NCBI GenBank assembly: GCA_964425745.1
Contig: CAYRNW010000006.1
Location: forward strand, 54,943-118,942
Length of the DNA: 64,000 bases
Direction: 5' to 3'
Source of the DNA: CALCNS01 sp964425745
GTDB taxonomy: Bacteria > Bacillota > JAAYKD01
Positions 43,024-51,913 of the stretch are shown one piece after another. The stretch's first letter is position 1. Every line of letters starts with the position of its first letter. The notes below the pieces were generated by a model that made no database searches, was not told where the DNA came from, and worked only from the letters and a program-made list of their open reading frames with translations. The position numbers were made by a program, and so were the translations under genes.

Positions 43024-44138
43024 CTATTCATCAACATTCACCATCACGCCTGACTTGAAATCCACAGTGAGTTTGTCCACATCGACGATAACCTTCTCAA
43101 TTAATCGCCAGACGAGCCCCTCGTCATAGTTAATCAAGAAAGAAGTTTGCTGCTGCATAAAAGCACTCATATCAGAGATGCGTTTCTTCAAATCGTCTTG
43201 CCTGATATTGTTTAACTCTGAATTTTGCTTTTCATCCTTTAGTTTTGCTATCTCATCAGCAATATCATCATAATCTGCTTTTGTGTTAACTCGTTTCACT
43301 AGTTCAGTTTGAAGCTCTCCTAGTTGTCTATCTATCTCAGATAGATCAACACTCTCCTCTCCAACCAATGCTTTCTGAATATTCTCCTGCAAGATCACGA
43401 GATAGTCGTCCTTATCGCACAACACCTTATTAATTGCTTTCACTAGCGTCTCTTCAAGATCTGTTTCAGAAATTGTTCTTGCATCGCAGAATCGACCAGT
43501 GTTTTCAAGCCGGCTGACACACCGCCAGACTATGGACTTCTTACCGTGGTTGTTCCAATGAACTCTTCTGAATACCTCTCCGCAGTTGCCACAAACAATC
43601 TTATTGGCAAAAGTGTGGTTGCTACTGAATTTTCGAATTTGGCCATTAGGGCTGGTGTGAATTATCCTGCGTCTAATCAATTCCTCTTGTACTCGCATGA
43701 AGATTTCACGCGGAACAATTGCCTCATGGCTGTTTTCTACATAATACTGAGGAACGATACCATGGTTTCTTACTCTAGTTTTAGTTAGGAAATCGGTCGT
43801 ATATGTTTTCTGTAAAAGAGCATCGCCTATATATTTTTCGTTTCGAAGAATCTGGTTTACATTACTCGTATGCCATTTGGTTCGACCAGATCCGTTCTTG
43901 ATGCCATCCGCCATCAAGCCCCGAGCGATTTTAAGAAGACTATTGCCTTCGAGGTATTCTCGATAGATGCGCTTTACGGTTTCTGCTTCTTCCGGAACAA
44001 TCACCAAGCGCTTGTTCTCATCTTTCGTATAACCCAGAAACCACTTGCAGTTGACTTGAATTTCACCCTGTTGGTAACGATACTGTAGGCCCATTTTTAC
44101 ATTCTGGCTTAGGGATTGACTTTCTTGTTGCGCTAAAG
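43024..44138 (-). pseudogene. Large serine recombinase, C-terminal part (split by IS)
   Basis: The C-terminal ~370 residues of a large serine recombinase: after AQQESQSLSQNVKMG at the IS junction come the recombinase domain (GNSLLKIARGLM, RNEKYIGDALLQKTYTTDF), a zinc-ribbon (CGNCGEVF with a downstream Cys pair), and a coiled-coil tail. Joined to 45619-46074 it would give an intact ~530-aa enzyme. The insertion has separated catalytic and DNA-binding parts, so the protein is inactive unless the element excises precisely. Such recombinases integrate clostridial phages and ICEs. Confidence 0.92.
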
Positions 44139-44381
44139 GTTAAAATGGCTCGATTATCAAGACAAAAAAATGAGTATTGTTAAGTGAACCTGATACATAA
44201 CCTTGTTTGCTCGAATGTTTACTTCCCCAAAGCAGTCGCCTCCTTGGGAGGTTGACTTGAAACCAAGAGAAGCAAATGATAAAATTGCGAATTCGGGTTT
44301 GTAGATCGAATCTTCATAACCTCGTCTCGCCCGTTAGCAAAAAGCCTCATTTGCTCGATTGGTGTCAAGTCCGACGGTCAA

Positions 44382-45269
44382 TTAGGCTGTTCGCTCCAAT
44401 AACAGGGGGTAATACAGGGAACCTGGTGTTCGGTAATCAAGGGAAGAATGGAGCCGGTTAAAATTGTAGTTGTCGATGAAGCTTCCAATTTCTTTCCTAG
44501 CTTCCTTTATATTCCTGTAATCTTTCAAATAGACTTCTTCATATTTGAGTGTCCTGAACCACCGCTCAATCATAATATTATCGGCCCAGCGGCTTTTACC
44601 GTCCATACTGATTTGTATTTTCTCTTGTTTGAGAAATTCAACATATTCATGACCGGTAAACTGGCTTCCTTGATCTGAGTTCAAAATTAGAGGTTTTGCT
44701 ACTTCAAGTGCTTTATCCATCGCTCTCAAAACCATAGTTGTCGAAAGAGTGTCATCGATCTCCCAGCCAACGATACACCGGCTATACCAATCAATAATCG
44801 CAGTCAGATAAACAAAACCGTGGTTTAGTCGAATGTAGGTGATATCAATAGACCAAGCTTGATTCGGTCTGCTTATGACAGCATTTCGCAGCAGATACGG
44901 GTAAATCTTGTGCCCTTTTGCAGCTTTTGAGAGATTTGGCTTCGGATAAATGGCGGTGATTCCCATTTCATTCATGTAGTTTCGGGTCTTCAATCTACCC
45001 ACTGGTATTCCGTTACCCTTTAATTGCTTCGAGAGTTGTCGCGATCCCCAAGTCGGATGTGCTGTGTGTAACTCATCAATAAAGCGTTTCGCTTTGATCT
45101 CCTGTTCGTCTGGCTGACGGGGTTTTCTATAGATACTCGTTCGACTAATCCCTAATAAGTCCGCTACCGTGCTTAAGGGCAAGTCCTTACTGCCCTTTTG
45201 GTCGCGGAGTAAACTTACTTTCCCATTCAGGTCCAAGCAGTTCCTCAGATTTTTTTTTGAGCCAATCAA
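44382..45269 (-). CDS. IS3-family transposase, OrfB (DDE domain)
   Basis: A 295-aa rve-domain integrase: WSIDITYIRLNHGFVYL (first D), LNSDQGSQFTGHEYV (second D), WADNIMIERWFRTLKYE (E), and the DYRTP end motif. The N-terminal part has HTH_21 sequence (HPTWGSRQLSKQLKGNGIPVG). It is probably made as a fusion with OrfA by frameshifting in the A9 run at 45250-45258; an independent start exists at 45269. All catalytic residues are present, so the element may be active. Confidence 0.93.
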   Translation of the reverse strand: MIGSKKNLRNCLDLNGKVSLLRDQKGSKDLPLSTVADLLGISRTSIYRKPRQPDEQEIKAKRFIDELHTAHPTWGSRQLSKQLKGNGIPVGRLKTRNYMNEMGITAIYPKPNLSKAAKGHKIYPYLLRNAVISRPNQAWSIDITYIRLNHGFVYLTAIIDWYSRCIVGWEIDDTLSTTMVLRAMDKALEVAKPLILNSDQGSQFTGHEYVEFLKQEKIQISMDGKSRWADNIMIERWFRTLKYEEVYLKDYRNIKEARKEIGSFIDNYNFNRLHSSLDYRTPGSLYYPLLLERTA

Positions 45270-45588
45270 CCTGTGTGGTTAACTGACCTACCTTTTTATA
45301 CAGAGAATCTGATTCTCGTTCTTTCTCTTGCAAGATGGCTTTAAGATCTTCCGTTCGATTATCGTCAAAAGCTGCTGCTGCGTTTTTAAGAAATTCGTTC
45401 TTCCAGTTCCGTATTTGATTTGGTGCGATTTCATATTCACTGGCAATTTGGTTGAGTTCTTTCTCACCACGGATGACTTCCAAAACGATTTTAGCTTTGA
45501 GTTCTGCGCTGAATCTTCTTCTTTTCATGCTTTCTACCTGCCTTCTTTTTGTCTCTTTTATTATAGCAGGTTCATTTAGTTCACGCAC
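45187..45588 (-). CDS. IS3-family transposase, OrfA
   Basis: A 133-aa HTH protein (RRRFSAELKAKIVLEVIRGEK, IASEYEIAPNQIRNWK) followed by a leucine-zipper segment (LYKKVGQLTTQVDWLKKKSEELL). It binds the element ends. The frame overlaps orfB by 83 bases; a run of nine A residues (T9 at 45250-45258 on the plus strand) inside the overlap is a likely slippage site. Confidence 0.92.
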   Translation of the reverse strand: MRELNEPAIIKETKRRQVESMKRRRFSAELKAKIVLEVIRGEKELNQIASEYEIAPNQIRNWKNEFLKNAAAAFDDNRTEDLKAILQEKERESDSLYKKVGQLTTQVDWLKKKSEELLGPEWESKFTPRPKGQ

Positions 45589-45618
45589 TTTTTTTGTTTA
45601 CTTTTCTCAGACCATTAT

Positions 45619-46074
45619 AGATGCCATGATGGTAAGCATGACCTCACCTTTGGAATCCATGGAATTGATGTTCTCTTTCTCAAAGAAAACGGGAATGTTC
45701 TTGTCCTTCAATTGCCGTATAAACTTTAAGCAATCTAGTGTATTTCGAGCAAAGCGGCTGATGGACTTGGTTATTACCATTTCAATATTGCCGGCCATAC
45801 ATTCTTCGATCATGCGATTAAACTCATCGCGTTTTTTGGTGTTGGTTCCAGAGATGCCATCATCTGCGAAGATGCCCGCTAATTCCCAATCAGGGTTTCC
45901 CTTGATGTAGGATGTATAATGTTCAATTTGAGCTTCATAGCTAGTCGCTTGTTCATCACTATCGGTCGATACACGACAGTATGCAGCAACTCGTAGTTTA
46001 GGTTTCTCATCATTCTTTGACTTTCTGACATGCTTCCTCGCAGGGATCAGGGTTACGTTCGTTCCTAACGCCAT
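45619..46074 (-). pseudogene. Large serine recombinase, N-terminal catalytic part (split by IS)
   Basis: The first ~152 residues of a large serine recombinase: RVAAYCRVSTDSDEQ contains the catalytic Ser, with GISGTNTKKRDEFNRMI and ITKSISRFARN (conserved Arg) following. The frame is interrupted after MLTIMAS and continues, beyond the IS3 element, as LAQQES in the 43024-44138 segment. The adjacent accessory gene at 46082 suggests this was a complete integration cassette. Confidence 0.93.
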
Positions 46075-46081
46075 TTACTAT

Positions 46082-46450
46082 TTACCTCCGTTCTATTAAA
46101 CTATAAGCATAAGTTGCTTGTTGGAATGGGTCCGCAAACTGCTGATTGCCTTCGAGAAGTCGAAAGCTAGTAGGGAAGGGGACCTGTTTTCTATTTGGAG
46201 AAATCTTGTGCTTCTTTAACTTTTCAGCTCTTTGAGTGCGCTCTGATTCTACAGCTGCAAATATCTCTGGATCAATGAGGGGTGGATAGAAGCCGTCCCC
46301 AAGATATCTTCTATTGCAAAGAATCTTGCCAATACCCGGGTGTGATGCTTTAGCCCCAGTCTTTTTTGCAATTGTAAGGAGAGAATCACCCGCCAAGTAG
46401 AGTTGAAAGATTTCGGACTGCTCAGAAGTTATATTCTGTTTTTGTTGCAA
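46082..46450 (-). CDS. Recombinase accessory protein, N-terminally truncated
   Basis: A ~122-aa frame with YLAGDSLLTIAKKTG, GIGKILCNRRYLGDGFYPPLI and DPEIFAAVESERTQRAEKL. This is the short recombinase-domain protein that accompanies large serine recombinases in clostridial integration cassettes. The family normally has ~20 more N-terminal residues; here the frame begins with a TTG lacking a ribosome binding site, immediately at the junction with the decayed small gene of the HTH duplicate. It therefore looks truncated by a rearrangement. Confidence 0.7.
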   Translation of the reverse strand: MQQKQNITSEQSEIFQLYLAGDSLLTIAKKTGAKASHPGIGKILCNRRYLGDGFYPPLIDPEIFAAVESERTQRAEKLKKHKISPNRKQVPFPTSFRLLEGNQQFADPFQQATYAYSLIERR

Positions 46451-46454
46451 TTAC

Positions 46455-47395
46455 CTGGGATACAACCTCATTCCAAGGAATCCTAATGAGTTTTTCTTTT
46501 CGACTTTAATATCCGGGTCAATCTTGTCATTCTCTATTACAACATCAAAGATTCTCTGTGGTGTTGGTTTTTCCCCACGTGCAATCGTCCCCTTCAGACC
46601 AAGTGAAGATAAAGTCAACGCCTTGATGTCTATGATCCTTGGAAGTGTAAGGAATGACCGCTAAATCTTTATCGGTATCAATGTTCCTGCATACATAAAT
46701 GTCGTCAGCAAGACCCCACTGAATTTCGGGATTTTGAGGTTGAGGATGATACATAGAGTGATTATCTTCATCAGTGGTTATAAGGCCTAACTTCGGAAAG
46801 ATTTCACTCAGTTCAGCTATAATCCCACCATTTATCGTCCATTTAATAGAATGCTCTTTTATTTGCGCAGATAACTTGACTAGAAATTTGGTAATCAAAT
46901 CAGTATTGTTCATTGGAATAGAGATGTCGGTTTCGAGCAAGTCGATTAGGTTTATATTAAAGACTCTAGCAATCTTCCATACAATATCGATACTAAGTTT
47001 CTTGTCTGACCCTGGTTTAGCAGTTCTAGATATATAGCCACTACTAATTCTAAGTATTTGCTCTAAATCACCCATTCGCATGTCGTATCTCTTTAAGAGG
47101 AGGGATACGTTGTAGATTAGAATCGTTTTGTCTAAATCTCTGAACTTCTCTAGGTAGTCATCTATAGTTTCCTCTTGCTGTCTTAACATCCAGAAACAAG
47201 GATGACCGCTGTCCGGTTAATAGTGATTTACGCATTGGATTAGAATCTCCTTGATGTGCAAGGCCTCAATCAAATCCTCTGTTGAGTTTATTTCTTCAAT
47301 AAGTGAATACCACTCCTCGTTGTAATCAAATTTTCCTTGACTTGATTCGTCTTACTCTCTTGGCAAGGAGTTGCCTTCGCTCAAATGATTGTGTC
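46455..47395 (-). pseudogene. Decayed second copy of the HTH regulator and its small partner
   Basis: This region parallels 23199-24325: the HTH core DMRMGDLEQILRISSGYISR is nearly identical. The copy has lost its start (PRE, stop, DESSQGKF where the intact copy has MSRQFDESIQGKF), carries a TAA at ~47217 (CVNHY, stop, PDSGHPC), and its C-terminus is deleted and fused to the remnant of the small partner gene (FDVVIENDKIDPD-like sequence). The 46545-47189 frame could still make a shortened HTH protein from an internal start. Confidence 0.88.
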
Positions 47396-47595
47396 TACAT
47401 TATAATATTTGAACTATATATTGCCATTGGTTCAAATTAACAGTTAGATAATTTTTCTTGAAACAAATAGCTTTGCTCGTATTAGGTAGAGGAGATCACT
47501 TTATGAATTGTGAACACCTTACTTCTTTTTGTCTTGAATATATTCTCCCATATTCTTATCTCGAAATAATATGATGTTTTTTGCAGGAAAAGCGA
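46455..47595 (-). repeat. Duplicated regulator module, decayed copy
   Basis: Second copy of the module at 23199-24560. Its promoter keeps TATAAT and the three TTTGAAC-like elements, but the -35 box has drifted (TGGCAA for TTGACA). The upstream box reads GATGTTTTTTGCAGGAA at ~47571-47587. The ~370 bases from 47396 to 47764 contain no gene. Confidence 0.8.
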
Positions 47596-47764
47596 GAGTA
47601 TTGTTCGAATAACGTTTATTGAATTTCTATTTTCGACAGATGGAGAATTCAGAAATTGAAATCACCGGTTAATTTTTTAGAATTACTTAGGAAATCGAGA
47701 TACTGACAAGATATATCTCAAAAAAACTTTTGGTGTTTGTCCTGCATAAATTTCTATGGTGATT

Positions 47765-48117
47765 TGTGACCACAAGAAAACCGCACCATCATTAGTAATA
47801 AGCGATGCATCTCTTTTTTTAAAATCTCGTGATGGTGGCACTGAGTCTCAGTTTAAAGGTCTTCTGGTTTTTCGACTTGGCAATGCTCCATCTGGCTATT
47901 CTGCCATTGTTGGCCCATGATTCCGTTATGCTGAAGCACATTGCAGATGAAGCCATAGAAAAGATTCTGCTTCTTTATTCTAAAACACCTAAGCCGATGG
48001 CCAAGAAGGTTTCTACACCAAAGAAGAACAGAAAATAATGGAGAAAGCAAAGATTCTCAACTATCCACAGGCGACGGCGCTCTATTCGGCCGAACATGGA
48101 ATGTTATCAAAGCCTAA
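47765..48117 (+). pseudogene. DUF2326 protein, C-terminal remnant
   Basis: The forward strand reads GGTESQFKGLL, then (after a one-base shift) LVFDLAMLHLAILPLLAHDSV and DEAIEKILLLYSKTP, and after another shift GDGALFGRTWNVIKA before TAA at 48115. This is the C-terminal pattern of DUF2326 proteins, which belong to ABC-type three-component defence-related systems. Frameshifts and the missing 5' part make it a relic. Confidence 0.65.
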
Positions 48118-48145
48118 GAGAATACAATTCAGGGAGGATAATCAC

Positions 48146-48412
48146 ATGAGGTTCAGCTACAACAAACTATGGGAATTGATGATAGAAAGAGGGATAAGCA
48201 AAAAGACCATACGTGAGATGAGTGGGTGCTGCCCCACGTCTATCGCCAACCTTGGTAACGGCGGAAAGGTCAATAAGGAAGTTTTGCTCAGGATTTGCAT
48301 GGTATTGAAGTTTGACTTCGGCGACATCATGGAAGTTGAACCAGACGGAGCAAAATGTGAGAAGGATTCCGACACCAACATGCTATTGGGAGGGCTTCTA
48401 GATGGAAATTGA
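48146..48412 (+). CDS. Small Cro/C1-type HTH regulator
   Basis: An 88-aa protein with a single HTH (FSYNKLWELMIERGISKKTIREMSGCCPTSIANL) and the ICMVLKFDFGDIMEV helix common in HTH_26-type proteins. The ATG at 48146 is eight bases after GGGAGG. It overlaps the first GHKL ATPase gene by eleven bases, so it heads the nine-gene operon and probably controls it. Small Cro-like regulators are a usual first gene of regulated defence operons. Confidence 0.85.
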   Translation: MRFSYNKLWELMIERGISKKTIREMSGCCPTSIANLGNGGKVNKEVLLRICMVLKFDFGDIMEVEPDGAKCEKDSDTNMLLGGLLDGN

Positions 48413-49937
48413 AATTGGTAAATTTACTCTCGAATCGCTGACTACTGGGATGTACAGTGAACCAGAGTCCTGTTATCGAGAGTATATTCAGAACGCAGTC
48501 GATTCGCTTGATGTTGCGCTTGCAGAAGGACTAATACAGGCGGAGCACTTCCGTATTGAGATTATCGTTGATGGAACAAGACGGGAAATCAGTATCCGCG
48601 ACAATGGGACAGGCATAAAAAAAGACTTGGTTAGAAAGACGCTTCTTGATATTGGTAATTCCACTAAGCTACATACAACAAATCGCGGTTTTCGCGGCAT
48701 AGGTCGTCTTGGAGGTCTTTCGTATTGTAAAAAGCTCAGTTTCTGTACCACTGCATTGGGCGAAAACGGAAAAACGCTCATTACTTTTGATTGCGAGAAA
48801 TTGAAAGCCCTTTTAGTTCCGGGTCAAAGCTCGGAACACAATCTTCAAAGTGTCATTGAAGCCGTCACCGAAATAAAAGTTTTGCAGGAACAGTCGTCGG
48901 CACATTATTTCATTGTAAAGATGGAAGATGTCGATGACGTTTCATCACTCTTGGATTTGGAAACGGTCAAAGACTACATTTCACAGGTTGCACCGATCCC
49001 ATTCAGAGATAGATTCTATTGGGAACGAGAAATTAAAAAAGAGTTGTTAGAACAAGGGATAACTATTGCAGAATACCCCGTCTTTATCGGTGAGTCATTT
49101 GAGGCTCTCTCTCAGGTGTACAAGCCATATAAGGTGACTTTTGAGGCAAATTCTCGTTCTGGTGTATCGAAAGATGAAATTCTCAGCCTCTCTTTCTTTA
49201 GAATAAATGATGGCAAACAGCAGATGATTGCTTACGGTTGGTATGCTAACACGGATTTTTCAGGAACGCTGGTTGACGAGCGTATTTCCGGATTAAGGGT
49301 ACGTCAAGGTAATATTCTCATCGGTGACGAGCGCACCCTTGCCCCTTACTACAAAGAGAGCCGATTTAATGCTTGGACGGTTGGTGAAGTTTATGTTGTC
49401 TCTCCTAACTTAATTCCGAATGCTCGCCGCGACGACTTTGAGAAGAATACTACTTTTTCAGAGTTTACCATAGGTTTAAGGGATACAGTCGGTACTGAAA
49501 TAACTGATAAAATCCGTGCGGCATCTAAGGTTAGAAACAACCCGTTGCAAAAGACGATCAAAAAGGTTGAGCATGATGTTGCTAAGGTTGAGGAAGTCCT
49601 CACAACAGGCTTTCATTCGTCTGCCGAAAAAGAGCAAGTTGCAGCCGGCCTTGTCGCGGCAAGGCGCAACCTATATGCCATTCCGAAAAATGCCCCTGTT
49701 GAAGTTGTAGAGCAAAAAAAGGATCTGATGGAACGACTCGCCACACTTGTGGATGAAGTTGATGAATCGATGAATTTCAGAGTAAAGAAGGATCTCTCTT
49801 CCAACTTTTCAAAGGTAGAAAAGAAGATTGTTCAGGCGATGATGGAGGTTCTGTCACGCAACTTTGAACGCGCGACTGTCGAAAGTCTGTACCGAGAATT
49901 CTTAGAGGAACTAAAGTCAGGAGGGAAAAAACAATGA
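48402..49937 (+). CDS. HSP90-like (GHKL) ATPase, first copy
   Basis: A 511-aa protein with an N-terminal GHKL ATPase domain: EYIQNAVDSLD (N-box, residues 27-37), DNGTGI (67-72), GNS and GFRGIGRLGGL (96-106). The layout resembles HSP90/HtpG and MORC-like ATPases rather than histidine kinases; a middle domain with GLRVRQGNILIGDERTLAPY follows and a Lys/Glu-rich coiled C-terminus ends it. A paralogue with the same architecture closes the operon at 61990. GHKL ATPases act as nucleotide-driven clamps, and several prokaryotic defence systems use them. Overlaps both neighbours. Confidence 0.9.
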   Translation: MEIEIGKFTLESLTTGMYSEPESCYREYIQNAVDSLDVALAEGLIQAEHFRIEIIVDGTRREISIRDNGTGIKKDLVRKTLLDIGNSTKLHTTNRGFRGIGRLGGLSYCKKLSFCTTALGENGKTLITFDCEKLKALLVPGQSSEHNLQSVIEAVTEIKVLQEQSSAHYFIVKMEDVDDVSSLLDLETVKDYISQVAPIPFRDRFYWEREIKKELLEQGITIAEYPVFIGESFEALSQVYKPYKVTFEANSRSGVSKDEILSLSFFRINDGKQQMIAYGWYANTDFSGTLVDERISGLRVRQGNILIGDERTLAPYYKESRFNAWTVGEVYVVSPNLIPNARRDDFEKNTTFSEFTIGLRDTVGTEITDKIRAASKVRNNPLQKTIKKVEHDVAKVEEVLTTGFHSSAEKEQVAAGLVAARRNLYAIPKNAPVEVVEQKKDLMERLATLVDEVDESMNFRVKKDLSSNFSKVEKKIVQAMMEVLSRNFERATVESLYREFLEELKSGGKKQ

Positions 49938-51913
49938 TGCAAGTCTATCCCGAAAAAAGCGAGCAATTAGAACTGTCGGTTGACGAAAAGTCATTTCTGC
50001 GGACAGTTGAACGGGCTTTCTCTAATGAAGAGATGGCCTATTATGTACTGCACATAAACCCACGCAAGAAGGACGCAGGCGAAGGGAAACCAGAACTGTT
50101 CAATCTTCTGCTCGTCAACAAAGGGATACTCTTGTTTCGCTTTATTGAAGTAACGGACTTGGTGGCAAAGATGACCATCAAGGCTCTTGGCAATTCCACT
50201 GTTTACGAAATGCTCAGGAGCGATATTGCGAAAAGACTCGAAGAGAGTCGCTATCTCACAGATACATCAGGAAAATTAAAGTTTTCGCTTAATGTTTGCT
50301 TTTTGTTTCCCAAGGTCGACGAAAATCAGGTGACATCCAGTCTGGACGAAAACGAGCGTCAGTTTTGCGAAGGTCACGTCTTCTTCAAAGACACCATAAG
50401 TCAGATACGCAAAGAAGGCGCGGACACAGTCAAGGGTTATTTGGGTGACGGTGAAGAACTTCAAGAAGACCAAATCAATTACGTATTTCAGCGGCTCTGC
50501 CCAGAAATCACAATACCACGAAAGTTTATTCATGACGAGAACGAAACTGTAGGTGGCACAAATGTAATTTTGACTTCAACAGACAGAGCCGTCAAGTCCT
50601 ATCGCTTAGACAGTAAGCAAATAGACATCATCAACAAGATTGCAAAAGGCAACCAACTTATTCTTGCCTGTGCAGGTAGTGGGAAAAGTGTGCTGCTTAT
50701 TTCAAAGTGTTTCAAGCTGGCAAGCCTTAATCCGGGTGAGAATTTTCTCATTACTTGCTACAATAGGAATTTAAACAATTATTACCAATGGGCTATTGCT
50801 CAAGCAGGATTCTCGGATAAAAACGTGCTTTGTTCTACGTTTTTTGGGCTCTGTAGATTCTTGTTAGAGGAAAACGGAATTGCACTACCTGCAGCATATA
50901 GACAAGATGATTATTTTGACCGGCTGTTTCTTATTGCGAACAACGCGCTTTCCGAAGGCAGGATTCGTCAGCGATATTATGGTATTTTCATTGATGAAGT
51001 TCAGATATTCAAACCCGAATGGTATAAGTTTTGCTTTAACCTTCTAAAAAGCAAAAAAGCTGATGACCACTTCTTTACTATAGCGGGCGACAAATCACAA
51101 GATGTTAAGAACAACATTAAGCACGGTAAGGCACCGTGGCAAGGTGGTGGCGAAGCCTATCCAGAATACAGAGGGAAAACACTGCCGATAGAAACGAATT
51201 ATAGAAACTCAAAGCCTATAAATGACGCAATCGACAGTTATGTTGATGCTGCTAAAACGCTTGGGACGACTCTTGGTATTGACCTGACCTCCGATCCCGA
51301 ACTTTTCTTGCGTGGGACAGCTTACAGAGGCGGCAATAAACCTACATTAATTGAATTATCAGACCTAAGCAATGAAGGTGAAGGAAAAGCAATCGGAGAT
51401 GCTATTCAAGACTTCATTGAAAACAAAGGGCTTAGCGAAGTTGATATTGCAGTAATTTTATATAACAGAGCAGCAAAATACACAACTAAAGGATGGAAAA
51501 CGCATTATTATCAGTTAGTGCCATTCATTAAACAGTGTTTTTACGCACAAGGCTGGGAAAATCCGTCCATTCTGATTTCAGGTGAATCTGAAGGGGCTAC
51601 CTATGGTTCGAGAAGGGGTGTGACTATTACTACCATAGAAGGATCATTAGGACTGGATTTCAGAGCAGTTGTTTTAGCAGGCCTCAGACCACTTGGAACC
51701 CATGAAAAGGTGCGAACGATTGCAGAGTTCGAATCAGCAACACCAGATCAGTTGCCAGAAAAACTTGAAGCATTCAAAAAGAACATAAACCTCATTTACA
51801 CGGGATGTACAAGAGCGAAAGACGATTTAACAGTCATTCTCTCCGCCCCAAAAGGGGAGTCGATATATATGGATTTGCTAAGGCAATCAATGCAGGAGGT
51901 AGAAAACCAATGA
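49934..51913 (+). CDS. SF1 (UvrD-like) helicase with unknown N-terminal domain
   Basis: A 659-aa protein. The C-terminal 430 residues are an SF1 helicase: ILACAGSGKSVLLIS Walker A (~245-257), CSTFFGLC, YGIFIDEVQIFKPEW motif II, AGDKSQD motif III, ETNYRNS motif IV, ITTIEGSLGLDFRAVVLAG motif V and LIYTGCTRAKDDLTVIL motif VI. The N-terminal 230 residues have no recognised domain, but a beta-strand region (KPELFNLLLVNKGILLFRF) recalls divergent NERD-type nuclease cores. Four-base overlaps couple it to both neighbours. Confidence 0.88.
   Translation: MMQVYPEKSEQLELSVDEKSFLRTVERAFSNEEMAYYVLHINPRKKDAGEGKPELFNLLLVNKGILLFRFIEVTDLVAKMTIKALGNSTVYEMLRSDIAKRLEESRYLTDTSGKLKFSLNVCFLFPKVDENQVTSSLDENERQFCEGHVFFKDTISQIRKEGADTVKGYLGDGEELQEDQINYVFQRLCPEITIPRKFIHDENETVGGTNVILTSTDRAVKSYRLDSKQIDIINKIAKGNQLILACAGSGKSVLLISKCFKLASLNPGENFLITCYNRNLNNYYQWAIAQAGFSDKNVLCSTFFGLCRFLLEENGIALPAAYRQDDYFDRLFLIANNALSEGRIRQRYYGIFIDEVQIFKPEWYKFCFNLLKSKKADDHFFTIAGDKSQDVKNNIKHGKAPWQGGGEAYPEYRGKTLPIETNYRNSKPINDAIDSYVDAAKTLGTTLGIDLTSDPELFLRGTAYRGGNKPTLIELSDLSNEGEGKAIGDAIQDFIENKGLSEVDIAVILYNRAAKYTTKGWKTHYYQLVPFIKQCFYAQGWENPSILISGESEGATYGSRRGVTITTIEGSLGLDFRAVVLAGLRPLGTHEKVRTIAEFESATPDQLPEKLEAFKKNINLIYTGCTRAKDDLTVILSAPKGESIYMDLLRQSMQEVENQ

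Larger units (their letters stand above)
44139..45618 (-). mobile_element. IS3-family insertion sequence
   Basis: A ~1.48-kb element with two overlapping transposase frames and imperfect terminal inverted repeats that share TGG at 44146 and 45614 and an internal ACAAAAAAA block, followed by GAACCTG. It interrupts a serine recombinase gene; the coding frame resumes on both sides. The exact ends are approximate: an AG or AGG/AGA-like short duplication is the best candidate for the target repeat. Confidence 0.88.

Noticed and set aside
45250..45258. Assembly error in the transposase
   Set aside because: The A9 run with overlapping frames is the normal frameshift arrangement of IS3 elements.
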